A DNA stretch of 42,729 nucleotides from Promethearchaeota archaeon (GTDB taxonomy: Archaea; Asgardarchaeota; Lokiarchaeia; Sigyniarchaeales; SOKP01): NCBI GenBank assembly GCA_016840545.1, contig JAEOSD010000005.1, positions 1 to 42,729 on the forward strand. Reading direction: 5' to 3'. Below are positions 18,085-28,500 of the stretch, piece by piece. Made by a program: the position numbers and the translations under genes. The first letter of the stretch is position 1; every line of letters begins with the position of its first letter. A model generated the notes under the pieces. The model ran no database searches. It saw only the letters and a program-made list of their open reading frames with translations, and was not told the DNA's origin.

Positions 18085-20442
18085 TTATTTATTTTCAAAT
18101 TCATGGGATAATTTTTCTTCGATTTCATCAATAGTACCTTTAAACCTTTCGAGAAGAGAAGAAAATTCTAAGCTTAAATAGTCATTCAAATCAACTGCTT
18201 TATTGATGTTTTCCATTGCAGCATAGTAATCTCTTCTATTAAGATATGTATAACCCATAAATAAGTATGCTAAGGCATAATCAGATTCTATTTCTATTGC
18301 TTTTTTGTAATTATCTATAGCTCGACTATAATCTTTTTTCAATTTGAAAGAATTTCCCATATTATAAAATGCTTCAGCATATAAAGGCTCAATTTCAACA
18401 GCTTTTTTATAAGATGCAATAGCAGTATCGTATTCTTTTTTCTTTTCATACACTAATCCCATGTGATTCCATGATTTTGTGTGTTTTTTATTTAAATCCA
18501 GAGCCTTTCTGAAATTTTGAATTGCTATCTCATATTCTTGTTTTTCTGTATTAATGATTCCTATGTAGAAATAAGCTTCTATAAAGGTACTATCTAAACT
18601 AAGAGCTTTTTTACAATCATCAATGGCTATATCATAGTTATACTCACTAATAGCTAATTTTGCTTTATCGATTAGTGTATTTTTATATTTTGTCTTAATT
18701 GGTATTTTGTCCTTGAATTCTGGTTCTTCAATTAGATTATTAATAGAGATTGCTTTTTCAAAAAACTCATATGATTCATCGAAATTACGTTCTTCTGCTA
18801 ATTGTTCCGCTTTTTCAATAAGTAATTTTATTTCAGAATGATGAACTTCATCAATTTGTTTTTTTAATTTGTTCATTTCCTCAAATCTTCGTTCAGGGTC
18901 ATCAATTGTCTTTGCATATTCCATCTTTTTGTTTAATTTTTCAAGTTCTTTTTCAAATTTCTTTTGTTCTTCAACTAAATCACCTCTTCCTACTAGATGT
19001 TTTAGCTCGGCTTGATAAATTAGACTTTTAATTTTATTTACTTCTTTTTCCATGGCTTCAGCAAGGTACATCTTATTAGTAAGATCTAGAGCTTTATTAA
19101 AAATATCTAAAGCATTATCATAATCTTTTTGTTCCAATAATGCTCTTCCTTCTCTAAGGATATCTTCAATTTGAGAGGAGTATGCATTATTTACAGCACT
19201 CTTTAAACTTTCAAGTTCTTGATTCTCTTCTTCGGGTATTGGCATTCTTTTTGCAATACTAATTGCCCCATATAATTCACTAGCCGCTCCATCAAAGTCT
19301 CTTTGAGCTGTTTTCCTTAAAGCGTTATCTCTTATTAAATCTATTCTAGCTTTGCAGGTCTTATTCATTAAATCCTCAATTTCCTTTAGTTTTAATCTAC
19401 TTTCTGTTGAATCAGCCATTCTCCGCGCAATTTCCAAGGCCTTTTCAAAATATCCCAAAGCTTCAGTAACAATTACTATATCCTCAGCATAATTCTCCTT
19501 AATAGTTAATTCTTTTCCTTTATTTAAAATGGGTTTAATTCTTTCCTCATAAATCGGATTTAAAATATCAGCAGCTACTTCATTAATTTGATTTATTTCT
19601 CTCTGCTTTTGTTCAGAGTCATACATTTTATAGGCTAAATCTAAAGCGGTTTCAAATTCTTTAACTGCATCTTCAAAATATTTCTGTTCAATGAAGTGTT
19701 TTCCCTTATCCACTAAAGGTTTAATATCATTACTATAAATTTGATTTACTGAATTTCTTAAATTAGTAATCTCTGTATTTTTAAGGTTAGATTCAAACAA
19801 CTCTTCAGTAATTTTTAAAGCATCTTCATATGATTTTATTGCCAAATCTGAATTTCCGAGTACTTTTGATTGATTACCTTGTTCAACAAGGTTGGTAATT
19901 TTTTTAGAATAAGTTTGATTAATAACATCCTTTATTCTGGAGATAATTTCATGACCTGGTTTAGTCTTATAAACCTCCACCGCTCCATCTAGTGTATCTC
20001 TTAAATAGCTAATCGCATTATCATATTTCTCTTCTTGAAGTAATTTTTCTCCTTGGTAAATTGATTCTTCTATTTTATTATAAGTGATTAATGCATTAAT
20101 ATCAGTAACTTCACTATTTTTTAAATTAAAATCCTCAATTTTTTCTGCTATTCTGAGAGCCTCATCAAAAGTGGTGAAAGCATCATTAAAATCCTTTTTA
20201 TCTATTAACACCTTAGCCTTTTCAAGAATATCAATAATTTCTACAGCATAAATTTGGTCTATTAGGGTTTTAATGTTGTTAATTTCATCCTTTTTATCTT
20301 CATCTTCTTTTATTCTCTCATCAACAAAATTAATAGATTCTAAATACTTGTCTACTGCTTTATTATATTTTTTTTCCGTTTTGAGCTTTTCAGCCTGTTC
20401 CATCATAGAATTTAATTTTTTTAGATCTGATTTTTTTACCAT
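18085..20442 (-). CDS. Large helical repeat protein: about nine to ten ~57-aa repeats plus C-terminal TPRs
   Basis: Recurring 'G..l.e.k.yd.Ai..fe.AL.ia.km......EI..i...in..Y...I..l' unit; C-terminal canonical TPRs (AEAFYNMGNSFKLKKDYSRAIDNYKKAIEIE). Confidence 0.85.
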   Translation of the reverse strand: MVKKSDLKKLNSMMEQAEKLKTEKKYNKAVDKYLESINFVDERIKEDEDKKDEINNIKTLIDQIYAVEIIDILEKAKVLIDKKDFNDAFTTFDEALRIAEKIEDFNLKNSEVTDINALITYNKIEESIYQGEKLLQEEKYDNAISYLRDTLDGAVEVYKTKPGHEIISRIKDVINQTYSKKITNLVEQGNQSKVLGNSDLAIKSYEDALKITEELFESNLKNTEITNLRNSVNQIYSNDIKPLVDKGKHFIEQKYFEDAVKEFETALDLAYKMYDSEQKQREINQINEVAADILNPIYEERIKPILNKGKELTIKENYAEDIVIVTEALGYFEKALEIARRMADSTESRLKLKEIEDLMNKTCKARIDLIRDNALRKTAQRDFDGAASELYGAISIAKRMPIPEEENQELESLKSAVNNAYSSQIEDILREGRALLEQKDYDNALDIFNKALDLTNKMYLAEAMEKEVNKIKSLIYQAELKHLVGRGDLVEEQKKFEKELEKLNKKMEYAKTIDDPERRFEEMNKLKKQIDEVHHSEIKLLIEKAEQLAEERNFDESYEFFEKAISINNLIEEPEFKDKIPIKTKYKNTLIDKAKLAISEYNYDIAIDDCKKALSLDSTFIEAYFYIGIINTEKQEYEIAIQNFRKALDLNKKHTKSWNHMGLVYEKKKEYDTAIASYKKAVEIEPLYAEAFYNMGNSFKLKKDYSRAIDNYKKAIEIESDYALAYLFMGYTYLNRRDYYAAMENINKAVDLNDYLSLEFSSLLERFKGTIDEIEEKLSHEFENK

Positions 20443-20630
20443 ATTAAACTCGCCTATTTAACAATTCTAAGAATTTATAGTAATTTATTGTTGATCCTTA
20501 GAATTAAATTTAATTTTTTAAACTTTCTTAAGAAATGTTGTTATAGATTTGAAAAATTAAAATTTAATTAAAATCTTTAATTATTTTTAGTCAAATTTAG
20601 GTTTAACACACAAATATATCTTTTAGTATT

Positions 20631-22244
20631 ATGGATTCTCAAAATTTAAGGAAGAAACTCTTTTTTGGCGGCCCTATTCTAACAGTCAATGAATTACAAC
20701 CCAAAGTCGAAGCTGTTGGTATTGAAGGGGAAAAAATAATAGCTGTTGGTTCTCTAAGTGATGTAAAAAATATTCTTAAGAAGGATTATGATATATTTAA
20801 TTTAAATGGTTTCACACTTTTACCAGGGTTTACTGATTGTCATCTTCATCCTATTTTATATACATTATATTTCTTGTTTCCTGATTTAACAAATGTTAGT
20901 AGCTTGGGGGAATTAAAATCTCTTTTAAAAGAATCTGTTCAAGGAAAAAGTAAAACTGAATTGTTATTAGGATTTAATTTAAGTGAGGAAAAATTTAAAA
21001 AACCCGTTTTACCTACCCGTTGGGACTTGGATGATGCTTGTCCTGAACATCCTGTATTTATCTTAAGATATGATAGTCATATTGGCATTGCGAATTCAAG
21101 AGCATTAGAGCTTGCTGAAATACATGAAGGAACTAAAGTTCCCGATGGTGGAGAATTTCGAAGAGATCACACAGGAAAACTTAATGGAATTATAACTGAA
21201 AAAGCAATAAATTTAATTCTATCAAAAGTAAAATTTCCAAAAGCAAAAGAAATAGAAAGCGCTGCTACTAAAGCATTTGAAAGCTTTGCCAAAAAAGGGC
21301 TCACCTCCTTACATGGCATACTCAGTGCAGATAGAAGTGGTGAATTTGGTGACGTTGGCGCTATAGAATTGCCATTGTTTAAACATTTACAAAATAAAGT
21401 ACTTCAGAACTGTTATATTTTGGTTAATATTGAGAAAGTAAGAAAATTGTTTAGAATTAAGAAATCCTTTTTTGATGGAGAGAAAGTAGGCAGTAAATTT
21501 AAAATAGGGGGATTGAAGCTCTTTCTTGATGGGTCTTTTGGAGCAAAAACCGCTTGTATGTTTGAACCTTTCTCTGATGCCCCAGATATGTGTGGATTTT
21601 GCGTCATTGAAGAGGAAGAAATATATGGAAAAATGGAACAGGCACATAACAAAGGTCTTCAGATTGTAGTTCATGCAATTGGAGATAAGGGAAATAAGGT
21701 TGCGATGAATCTATATAAAAGGCTTCTAGAAGAATTCCCCCGAGAAAATCATAGACACCGAATTGAACATGCTTCTATGTTAACCAGTGATGTTATAAAT
21801 GATATGCGAAAATATGGAATTATTGCTTCATGCCAGCCACCATTTATAAATTCAGAATATATGTGGTTAGAGAAACGTTTGGGTAAAGATCGATGTAGGT
21901 ATACTTATCCATTTAAATCTATAATTGATGCCGGAGTAATGTTAATCTCAGGTTCTGATTGTCCAATAGAAGATCCAAGCCCAATATTAGGAATTCATGC
22001 TCTAGTAACACGCAATGATTTCATACCAGAACAATGCATCAGTATAGAAGAAGCTATAAAAACGTATACAATAAATGCTGCATATGCTGCTTTTGAAGAA
22101 AATGTAAAAGGAACTATTGAAGTAGGAAAATTAGCTGATTTTGTGATATTAGATAAAAACCCAATTGAATTACCTAAAGCAAAAATAAAAGAGATTCAGG
22201 TAATGCAAACTATAATTAGAGGAAAATCAGTTTATAAAAGTTAA
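20631..22244 (+). CDS. Amidohydrolase family protein (YtcJ-like)
   Basis: GFTLLPGFTDCHLHPILY (HxH metal motif), VHAIGDKGN, HRIEHASML, SGSDCPIEDPSPILGIHALVTR. Confidence 0.9.
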   Translation: MDSQNLRKKLFFGGPILTVNELQPKVEAVGIEGEKIIAVGSLSDVKNILKKDYDIFNLNGFTLLPGFTDCHLHPILYTLYFLFPDLTNVSSLGELKSLLKESVQGKSKTELLLGFNLSEEKFKKPVLPTRWDLDDACPEHPVFILRYDSHIGIANSRALELAEIHEGTKVPDGGEFRRDHTGKLNGIITEKAINLILSKVKFPKAKEIESAATKAFESFAKKGLTSLHGILSADRSGEFGDVGAIELPLFKHLQNKVLQNCYILVNIEKVRKLFRIKKSFFDGEKVGSKFKIGGLKLFLDGSFGAKTACMFEPFSDAPDMCGFCVIEEEEIYGKMEQAHNKGLQIVVHAIGDKGNKVAMNLYKRLLEEFPRENHRHRIEHASMLTSDVINDMRKYGIIASCQPPFINSEYMWLEKRLGKDRCRYTYPFKSIIDAGVMLISGSDCPIEDPSPILGIHALVTRNDFIPEQCISIEEAIKTYTINAAYAAFEENVKGTIEVGKLADFVILDKNPIELPKAKIKEIQVMQTIIRGKSVYKS

Positions 22245-22260
22245 ATCAATTGAGTCGTTT

Positions 22261-23484
22261 CTAATCCCTAAATACGTGTTTATTAATAGAATAATATAAT
22301 AAATAGATAAACACAGCTAAAGCAACAAAAGCTATAATCCCTATAATTATAATCATCATAAAAGCATCCTTGGGTGGAGAGATATTAGTCCTCGGTATTA
22401 CATAGACCCTATTACTAGCCACTGCTGCAATATATTGCCCATTAGATGAGATTTCTACTGAATAAACAGGGCTTCCTGTATAGCATACCCATGTAGGGAT
22501 GTTGCTGATTGTGTCAAAAAAATAGACTTTATGATCTTTACTTCCTGCAACGATGTATAGCCCATCGGATGATATGGCGATAGAATGCAGGTAATCTCTT
22601 GCTTCATAGCTCCATAAAGGATTCAAGTTGGTCCTATTGAAGACATAAATTCTTTTAAGTGCCATTCCCCTCGCAACAATAAACCTCCCATCAGATGAAG
22701 TTTCAACTTGCCATACGACCTGTCCAATAGAATAGGTCCATAGTGGGGTACTGCTGGTACTATTGAAAAAATAGACTTTATGATCCCTACACCCTCCAAC
22801 AATATATCGTCCATCAGATGAGATGGCTACAGAATAAACTTCACTTCCAGTTTCGTAGCTCCATAAAGGAGTGGAGCTAGTTCTATTGAAAAGATAAATC
22901 TTTTTATCCCATCCTCCTGCTGTAATATACTGCCCATTAGATGAGATTGCTACCGAAGATATAAAATTTCCTGTAGTATAATTCCACAAAGGAGTACTGC
23001 TTGTCCTATTAAAGATAAAGAGAGCGCCTATCAAAGGATTAAGCCCTGTTCCCGCAGCGATAAATTGCCCATCAGATGAGATTGCTACTGAATATACCAT
23101 ATAGTGAGTAAAGTAATACCATAAAGGAGTGTGGTTGTATCTATCGAAAAGATTTATCCTGCCATTATCGCTCCCCTCTGCTATATAATGCCCATCAGAC
23201 GAGATCGAGATTGAATTCACCGCTGAACCTCCCTCTATAGTGAAGTCCCATAAAGGCACGTAATTGTTTTTTTTAAAAAAAAATATCTCATATCCGCTTC
23301 TTGCAACAAAATATTGCCCATCAGATGACATTACGACGCCATAAAGATCACTATCTGCAGTATAAATTTGTATTTTATCTTCTTCTCCCAAAACTCCATT
23401 TATGTTTAAAGCTATATTGAAAAGTAAAAATTCACATATGAATGCCCAAACGAGAATAATTTTATATAATTTGAGTTTTCGCAT
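22261..23484 (-). CDS. Secreted/membrane-anchored WD40/PQQ-like beta-propeller protein
   Basis: Signal-like N-terminus; repeated VYSVAISSDGRYIVGGCRDHKVYFFNSTSSTPLWTYSIG units (~41 aa); C-terminal TM MMIIIIGIIAFVALAVFIYLLYY. Confidence 0.85.
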   Translation of the reverse strand: MRKLKLYKIILVWAFICEFLLFNIALNINGVLGEEDKIQIYTADSDLYGVVMSSDGQYFVARSGYEIFFFKKNNYVPLWDFTIEGGSAVNSISISSDGHYIAEGSDNGRINLFDRYNHTPLWYYFTHYMVYSVAISSDGQFIAAGTGLNPLIGALFIFNRTSSTPLWNYTTGNFISSVAISSNGQYITAGGWDKKIYLFNRTSSTPLWSYETGSEVYSVAISSDGRYIVGGCRDHKVYFFNSTSSTPLWTYSIGQVVWQVETSSDGRFIVARGMALKRIYVFNRTNLNPLWSYEARDYLHSIAISSDGLYIVAGSKDHKVYFFDTISNIPTWVCYTGSPVYSVEISSNGQYIAAVASNRVYVIPRTNISPPKDAFMMIIIIGIIAFVALAVFIYLLYYSINKHVFRD

Positions 23485-23590
23485 TAAGATACTCTCTTTT
23501 TCGATTTTCAGATTACTATTTGGTAAATAGAAAAAATCGGATATAAATCTATGTCCTTAAATTTCTGAGAAATAATCCGGAAAAATGTAA

Positions 23591-24745
23591 TTAATCTGTA
23601 AAATAGAGGTGCTCATCAAAGCCAGTTTCGGCTATCAGATCTTGCCCTAGCTTCTGAATTGCTTTTTTCGAAGGATTTTGCAATATTTTTCGAGTTATAT
23701 TTACAACCTTAGTTAATTTATTATCCGGAAATTCTCTTATGATATTGTCATAACGGGAAAAATCAATGCCAGCAGTATATACTCCGGCACTTCCATGTCC
23801 TGCTGAAGAAGATACTTGCCAGTGTTCTACCTTTAATTCAATTTTCGAAAGAAGAAAACTTTCTGAAAACCATTCGAGATAAAGTTGCATTCGTTTTGAT
23901 TTTCGTTTCGTAGTTCTAAGCATTTTTAATGCCCGATTTAATCTATCGGGATGCATTTGTTTAAATACTTTTTTTTGCAATTCTGACATACTATCTTTGA
24001 CATGAGCTTTGATCTCTTGGAGAATTTCATCCACCTTTTGTGCTCTTTCTTCTGTAATATCTTGATGAATTGATTGGACATGACGAGCAATAACATCATT
24101 GAAACTTTGATTATTATCTACCTCTGCCTCTGAACTATTAGGAGGAGAAACCGTAGAGGACTGTTCAATTTCTGTAGGCATGCTGTAAATCTCCTTCTGG
24201 GGAAGTGTAAACAATTCTCCTAGTTTTGAAGGATGGCGCCTTACCTCATTAAATTTTTCTTGAATCTCTTCATCGGTGTACCCCATATTCATTAAATAAA
24301 ATGCTGCGCTTGAAAGCTGATTTTCCATCGCATCGGCGGCACTATAATTACCAGGAGCACCAAATTGTTCTCTCAATAAATCATCTGCCACTAAACCAAT
24401 CTTTTCTTCATTAATCTCTTCCAATTTAAGAGTTTGAATTTTTGTTAGGATAAAATCTACTTGTTCAGGCGTCAGATAGTTTAAATTTCCTGTTGGTCCA
24501 ACCATATAGGAAATTTTTTCCATTTTTTTTAACGTATCTTTAATATCATTCTGAGTCTTACCCCTTGAAATTTTTAAAAAATGTTCTAAGAAATTTTTAT
24601 TAAATCCTGCTATTACTTTTAATCCATATTCATCAAATGTATTAAGATGACCGTTTAATCCATTACCTTGAAATTCTGGTGGCAAATTTATATTAAAAAC
24701 CAGAATGTTATCAAGAATCATATAAAGGTAGTCTGTTTTATTCAT
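23591..24745 (-). CDS. Hypothetical protein with UBA-like segment
   Basis: Intact 384-aa ORF; AAFYLMNMGYTDEEIQEKFNEV resembles the UBA MGF/Y loop; rest unrecognised. Confidence 0.55.
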   Translation of the reverse strand: MNKTDYLYMILDNILVFNINLPPEFQGNGLNGHLNTFDEYGLKVIAGFNKNFLEHFLKISRGKTQNDIKDTLKKMEKISYMVGPTGNLNYLTPEQVDFILTKIQTLKLEEINEEKIGLVADDLLREQFGAPGNYSAADAMENQLSSAAFYLMNMGYTDEEIQEKFNEVRRHPSKLGELFTLPQKEIYSMPTEIEQSSTVSPPNSSEAEVDNNQSFNDVIARHVQSIHQDITEERAQKVDEILQEIKAHVKDSMSELQKKVFKQMHPDRLNRALKMLRTTKRKSKRMQLYLEWFSESFLLSKIELKVEHWQVSSSAGHGSAGVYTAGIDFSRYDNIIREFPDNKLTKVVNITRKILQNPSKKAIQKLGQDLIAETGFDEHLYFTD

Positions 24746-24850
24746 AAGCGAGCCTAAAATCTAAATTCCATTTTGCAATAATATTTTTATACCAATACAT
24801 AAATTCGGAATTTAATAAACATATAAAAGTAATGTAATATAAGCTTTTCA

Positions 24851-25348
24851 CTAATGATTTTTTTGATATGCTTTAACTAATTTTCTAGCTTGAGCCATCT
24901 GTTCTTTAGTTTCTAAACTACAAGGTCTTAATTTTCGTATCCACTTTACAGGATCTATGCTATTTGGAATATATCCATTACTAGCTGCCCACACAATAAT
25001 AAATTGGGCGGTTCGACCACATCCCGCTACGCAATGAACTACTATTGCTTCCTTTTTTTGAATATATGATTCACAAATTTGAAGAAATTTACTAATTTGC
25101 TTATTACTTGGAATTCCATAGTCAGGGACATTAATATGATAATATATAAACTCTATAGGAACATCATTGTGATTATCGAATTCAGAACAATTTACTATTA
25201 CTGAAATCCCTTCTTTTTTATAGGCTTCATATAGAGAAAGGTCTGGCCACCAGCTGGCTGCCATCTTTCCCTTAATGATCCAAGTAAATGGCTCAGTTTT
25301 TTCAGGCATCCCATTTTTAGGCCAATACCATGGCCAAATTCGGTTCAA
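24851..25348 (-). CDS. Dual-specificity/tyrosine-like protein phosphatase
   Basis: VVHCVAGCGRTAQFIIVW: HCxxGxxRT P-loop; upstream GISVIVNCSEFDNH and PDYGIPS (general-acid Asp candidate). Confidence 0.9.
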   Translation of the reverse strand: MNRIWPWYWPKNGMPEKTEPFTWIIKGKMAASWWPDLSLYEAYKKEGISVIVNCSEFDNHNDVPIEFIYYHINVPDYGIPSNKQISKFLQICESYIQKKEAIVVHCVAGCGRTAQFIIVWAASNGYIPNSIDPVKWIRKLRPCSLETKEQMAQARKLVKAYQKNH

Positions 25349-25516
25349 ATTTCTTCTGACCTTACTCTTTAGATTGAAGTGATTTTTAGATAATTTACGT
25401 TAATCTATCTAATTAACTAATAAATTTGAAATTTCATATTGCCAATATAAAATACGTTTTTAAAAGATCCAAATATCTTTTGAAAATACTTAAGTTTTAA
25501 AAATAAAAAAAAAAAA

Positions 25517-28500
25517 TTAAAAATTCTTGATTTTTTTAAATTTTACTTTTGCTGAGAGCAGTATTATTACACCTAGAGACGCAATAATAAATAGTAGGTT
25601 ATAGCCTGGGATACCATTTCCATTTTCAACCTCAAAGTAATTAGAATAAACAAGAGTAAGTGAGTAGTTACCAGTTGTCATCCCGAGCTCATAAAGAAAC
25701 GTGCTATTTAGTAGTAGACCTGAATTTTTCTCATACCACGCAATACTACCTGGAAAATCTAAATCTTCTAACACCCATACTTCTACCAATCCAAAATCAG
25801 GAAGATTATAGGTTAATTCATCTGATACGTTAAACGTATGGTCTGAACCAGCAACCGATATGGGAATTTCATCACCGAGAGAACTATCTGTAAAGATCCA
25901 TAGAGGTGTGTGTGTTCCGTAACCAAAACTAAACCCTCCAAAAGAATCAGTCATAATTCTTGTTTGACTATCTACATCCCAATAGCCCTTTTGGAGAAGA
26001 ATACTTCCGTTATACAATGAATAATCAAGATGAAAGTTTCTTTCTGAAAGAGATGAGTATACATATTGCATAAGAAAAGTTTGGCCAAATATCGCAAATG
26101 TGTAGTTATGTATCAGGCCATCAAATAGTATTATCTTATGGAGTGGTATTAATTTCAATTCAAGATTATCTACTGTAAAAGTCTCTCCAAATACTGGTGG
26201 GGCATATGCCTTAAAACTATAATCTCCATAGTCAGGCGTCCATAGATAATTAATGGTTTGGCTGGTCCCAGAAGGAAAATTTGATATATGAATAGAATCT
26301 ATCAAAATATCGTCTAAATAGAAGAAAAGATCTACGTTCGATTCGTCACTCGTTCCAGTATTAGTAATTGTAGCATTAATAGAGTAAGTATTAGAAATTG
26401 TAGGAAACTCAGGAACTTCTAATGAAACTCTTAAATCATGAGGTATAACTACTCCTGTACCCATAATCACTACGTCATCTATTAACCAACCTCTATAATA
26501 ATTATAAAGATCGTCAACAGTATCAAATCGAAACATTATTTGCACTGATGGATTCCCAGTATAAGCAGAGATATCAATAGATACTTTTTCCCATGGAAGA
26601 ACGTAAGTTTCATCAGTTTGATAAATGAGATCCCAATTAATTCCGTCAATGGATATATATACATAAGAAATATCATAACCACCTCCCTCTCCTTCTCGCC
26701 AATGGTAAAATTCTAAGAAAGCCACACCGATAGTCATTAAGTTAATAGAGGTTGATGTTAGATTTCCTATTTCTCGAAAACCTGTTTCATAGTTTCCAGT
26801 AGATTCATTACCGAACCACATAGAATGAATCGGTGAATGATATGGATTTACCCATGCACTACTATTGTCAGTTAAATGCCAAAACCCTGTTATGGATACC
26901 CACTGAGATAAGCCGCTTTCAAAGTCATCGTAAAAAATTGGACCCATTATATATAATATCTCAATAGCATAATTGTTAGATCTATACGTTTCTCCAGGCA
27001 CCGGAGGCACATATGCCGTGAAATTATAAACCTCATAATCTGTAGGTGTCCATGGATAAATAATAGTTGTATTTGTTCCACTTGGAAGGCTAGGTATAGT
27101 AATTGAATGAACTAGAATATTATTGAGCAACAAATCAAAATCTACATTAGTTTCACCACTAACACCATTATTAATTACTATAGCTTCAATCTGATAAGAA
27201 TTGTATATTTTTGGATTTGTCGGAGCCTTTAAATTTAGTTCTAATTCGTGATTAAAAATCATAAATGTTGCATTTACATATCCTGGAGTTGCTTCTGGAA
27301 CATCAGGTGATTCTTGGGAAATTTGTTGGAGAATTCCCCCTAAATATCTTTCAAGTTTAAATGATGATATTGTTCCAATAATATCAGCTGGACCAATCTC
27401 AAGATAAAAAAATACATCGTTATTTGCGTTATAAAAAGAAACAAAATCTGTAAAATCAAATGCCATAAATTCTGGAAGTAGGTTATTAACATCAGCATCA
27501 TAATGAGGAGTTATGGAATCTAATGGAGCACTATGAGGACCTACTCCTAATGTGACTATATCACTCATTCTAGTAGGCGCAGAACTAAATTTCCAAGTAG
27601 CAATTATATTAGGATTATAATCAATTCGATCCATTAGATAAAGTATAAATTGGCTAGGATGAGCTCCGAATTCGTCAAACGCATCGTAAGTTAACCAATA
27701 ATATCCATTATCCATCCAGTTAACTCCCCATGAATTAACCACTCTAAAGGCTCCAAGATCACTTCCTTCTGAAATGGAATCATCATATCCCACAATACAT
27801 TGTGCATGATTTAATCCACCTCCATTATATTCATCCGAAGATAGTATATAATCTCCTGAAGTATCATTCAATCCATTGTAAAATTGATATGCATCAATTC
27901 CAATAGTAACTGGAGTTCCACTGTCTAGTATACTTTTGATAACATCAATGGTTGAATTACCTATATAAGTAATTAGAGTATAATCAAGGGGTCTATGATA
28001 AGGGGCTTTTCGCCAGGCATCTTCATCTCCCCAACTATTAACATCCATATCATCATAAGGCATAGTACTTAAAGTTGCTACACCCCATTCTTTTATAAGT
28101 TGAGCAGTCTCTACTGGCATAGAGCCATAATCATAAGCAGCTATTTTATTATATGACCAAGCTGGACTTAATAAGTAGTTTGGATTTCCAGAACTTGCAT
28201 CCCATCCATAATCTTTTGCTTCTAAATATCCAAATGCATAATATACATTAGCCCATGAGGTGCAAGAACCTTGCAAACCTTGATCTCCAACTACCGGAAA
28301 GTATATTTCTGTTGAAATATCTGCTGTAGCTTTATAACCTCGTTTGTAATCTGATACTAATCCTATTAATGATAATTTTCCAATAAGAGAATCCAAATCC
28401 TCTGCTGAGGGTTTAGAATATCCTGTACCATGACCATCGATAATATCATTGTAACTTCTTCTTGTTTCCTCAAGCACTCCATCATTTTTCATCCCCTCAA

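Noticed and set aside
22261-23484. CRISPR-like regularity in 22.4-23.3 kb (periodic similar DNA segments)
   Set aside because: Periodicity is protein-coding beta-propeller repeats (~41 codons), not direct repeats with unique spacers.
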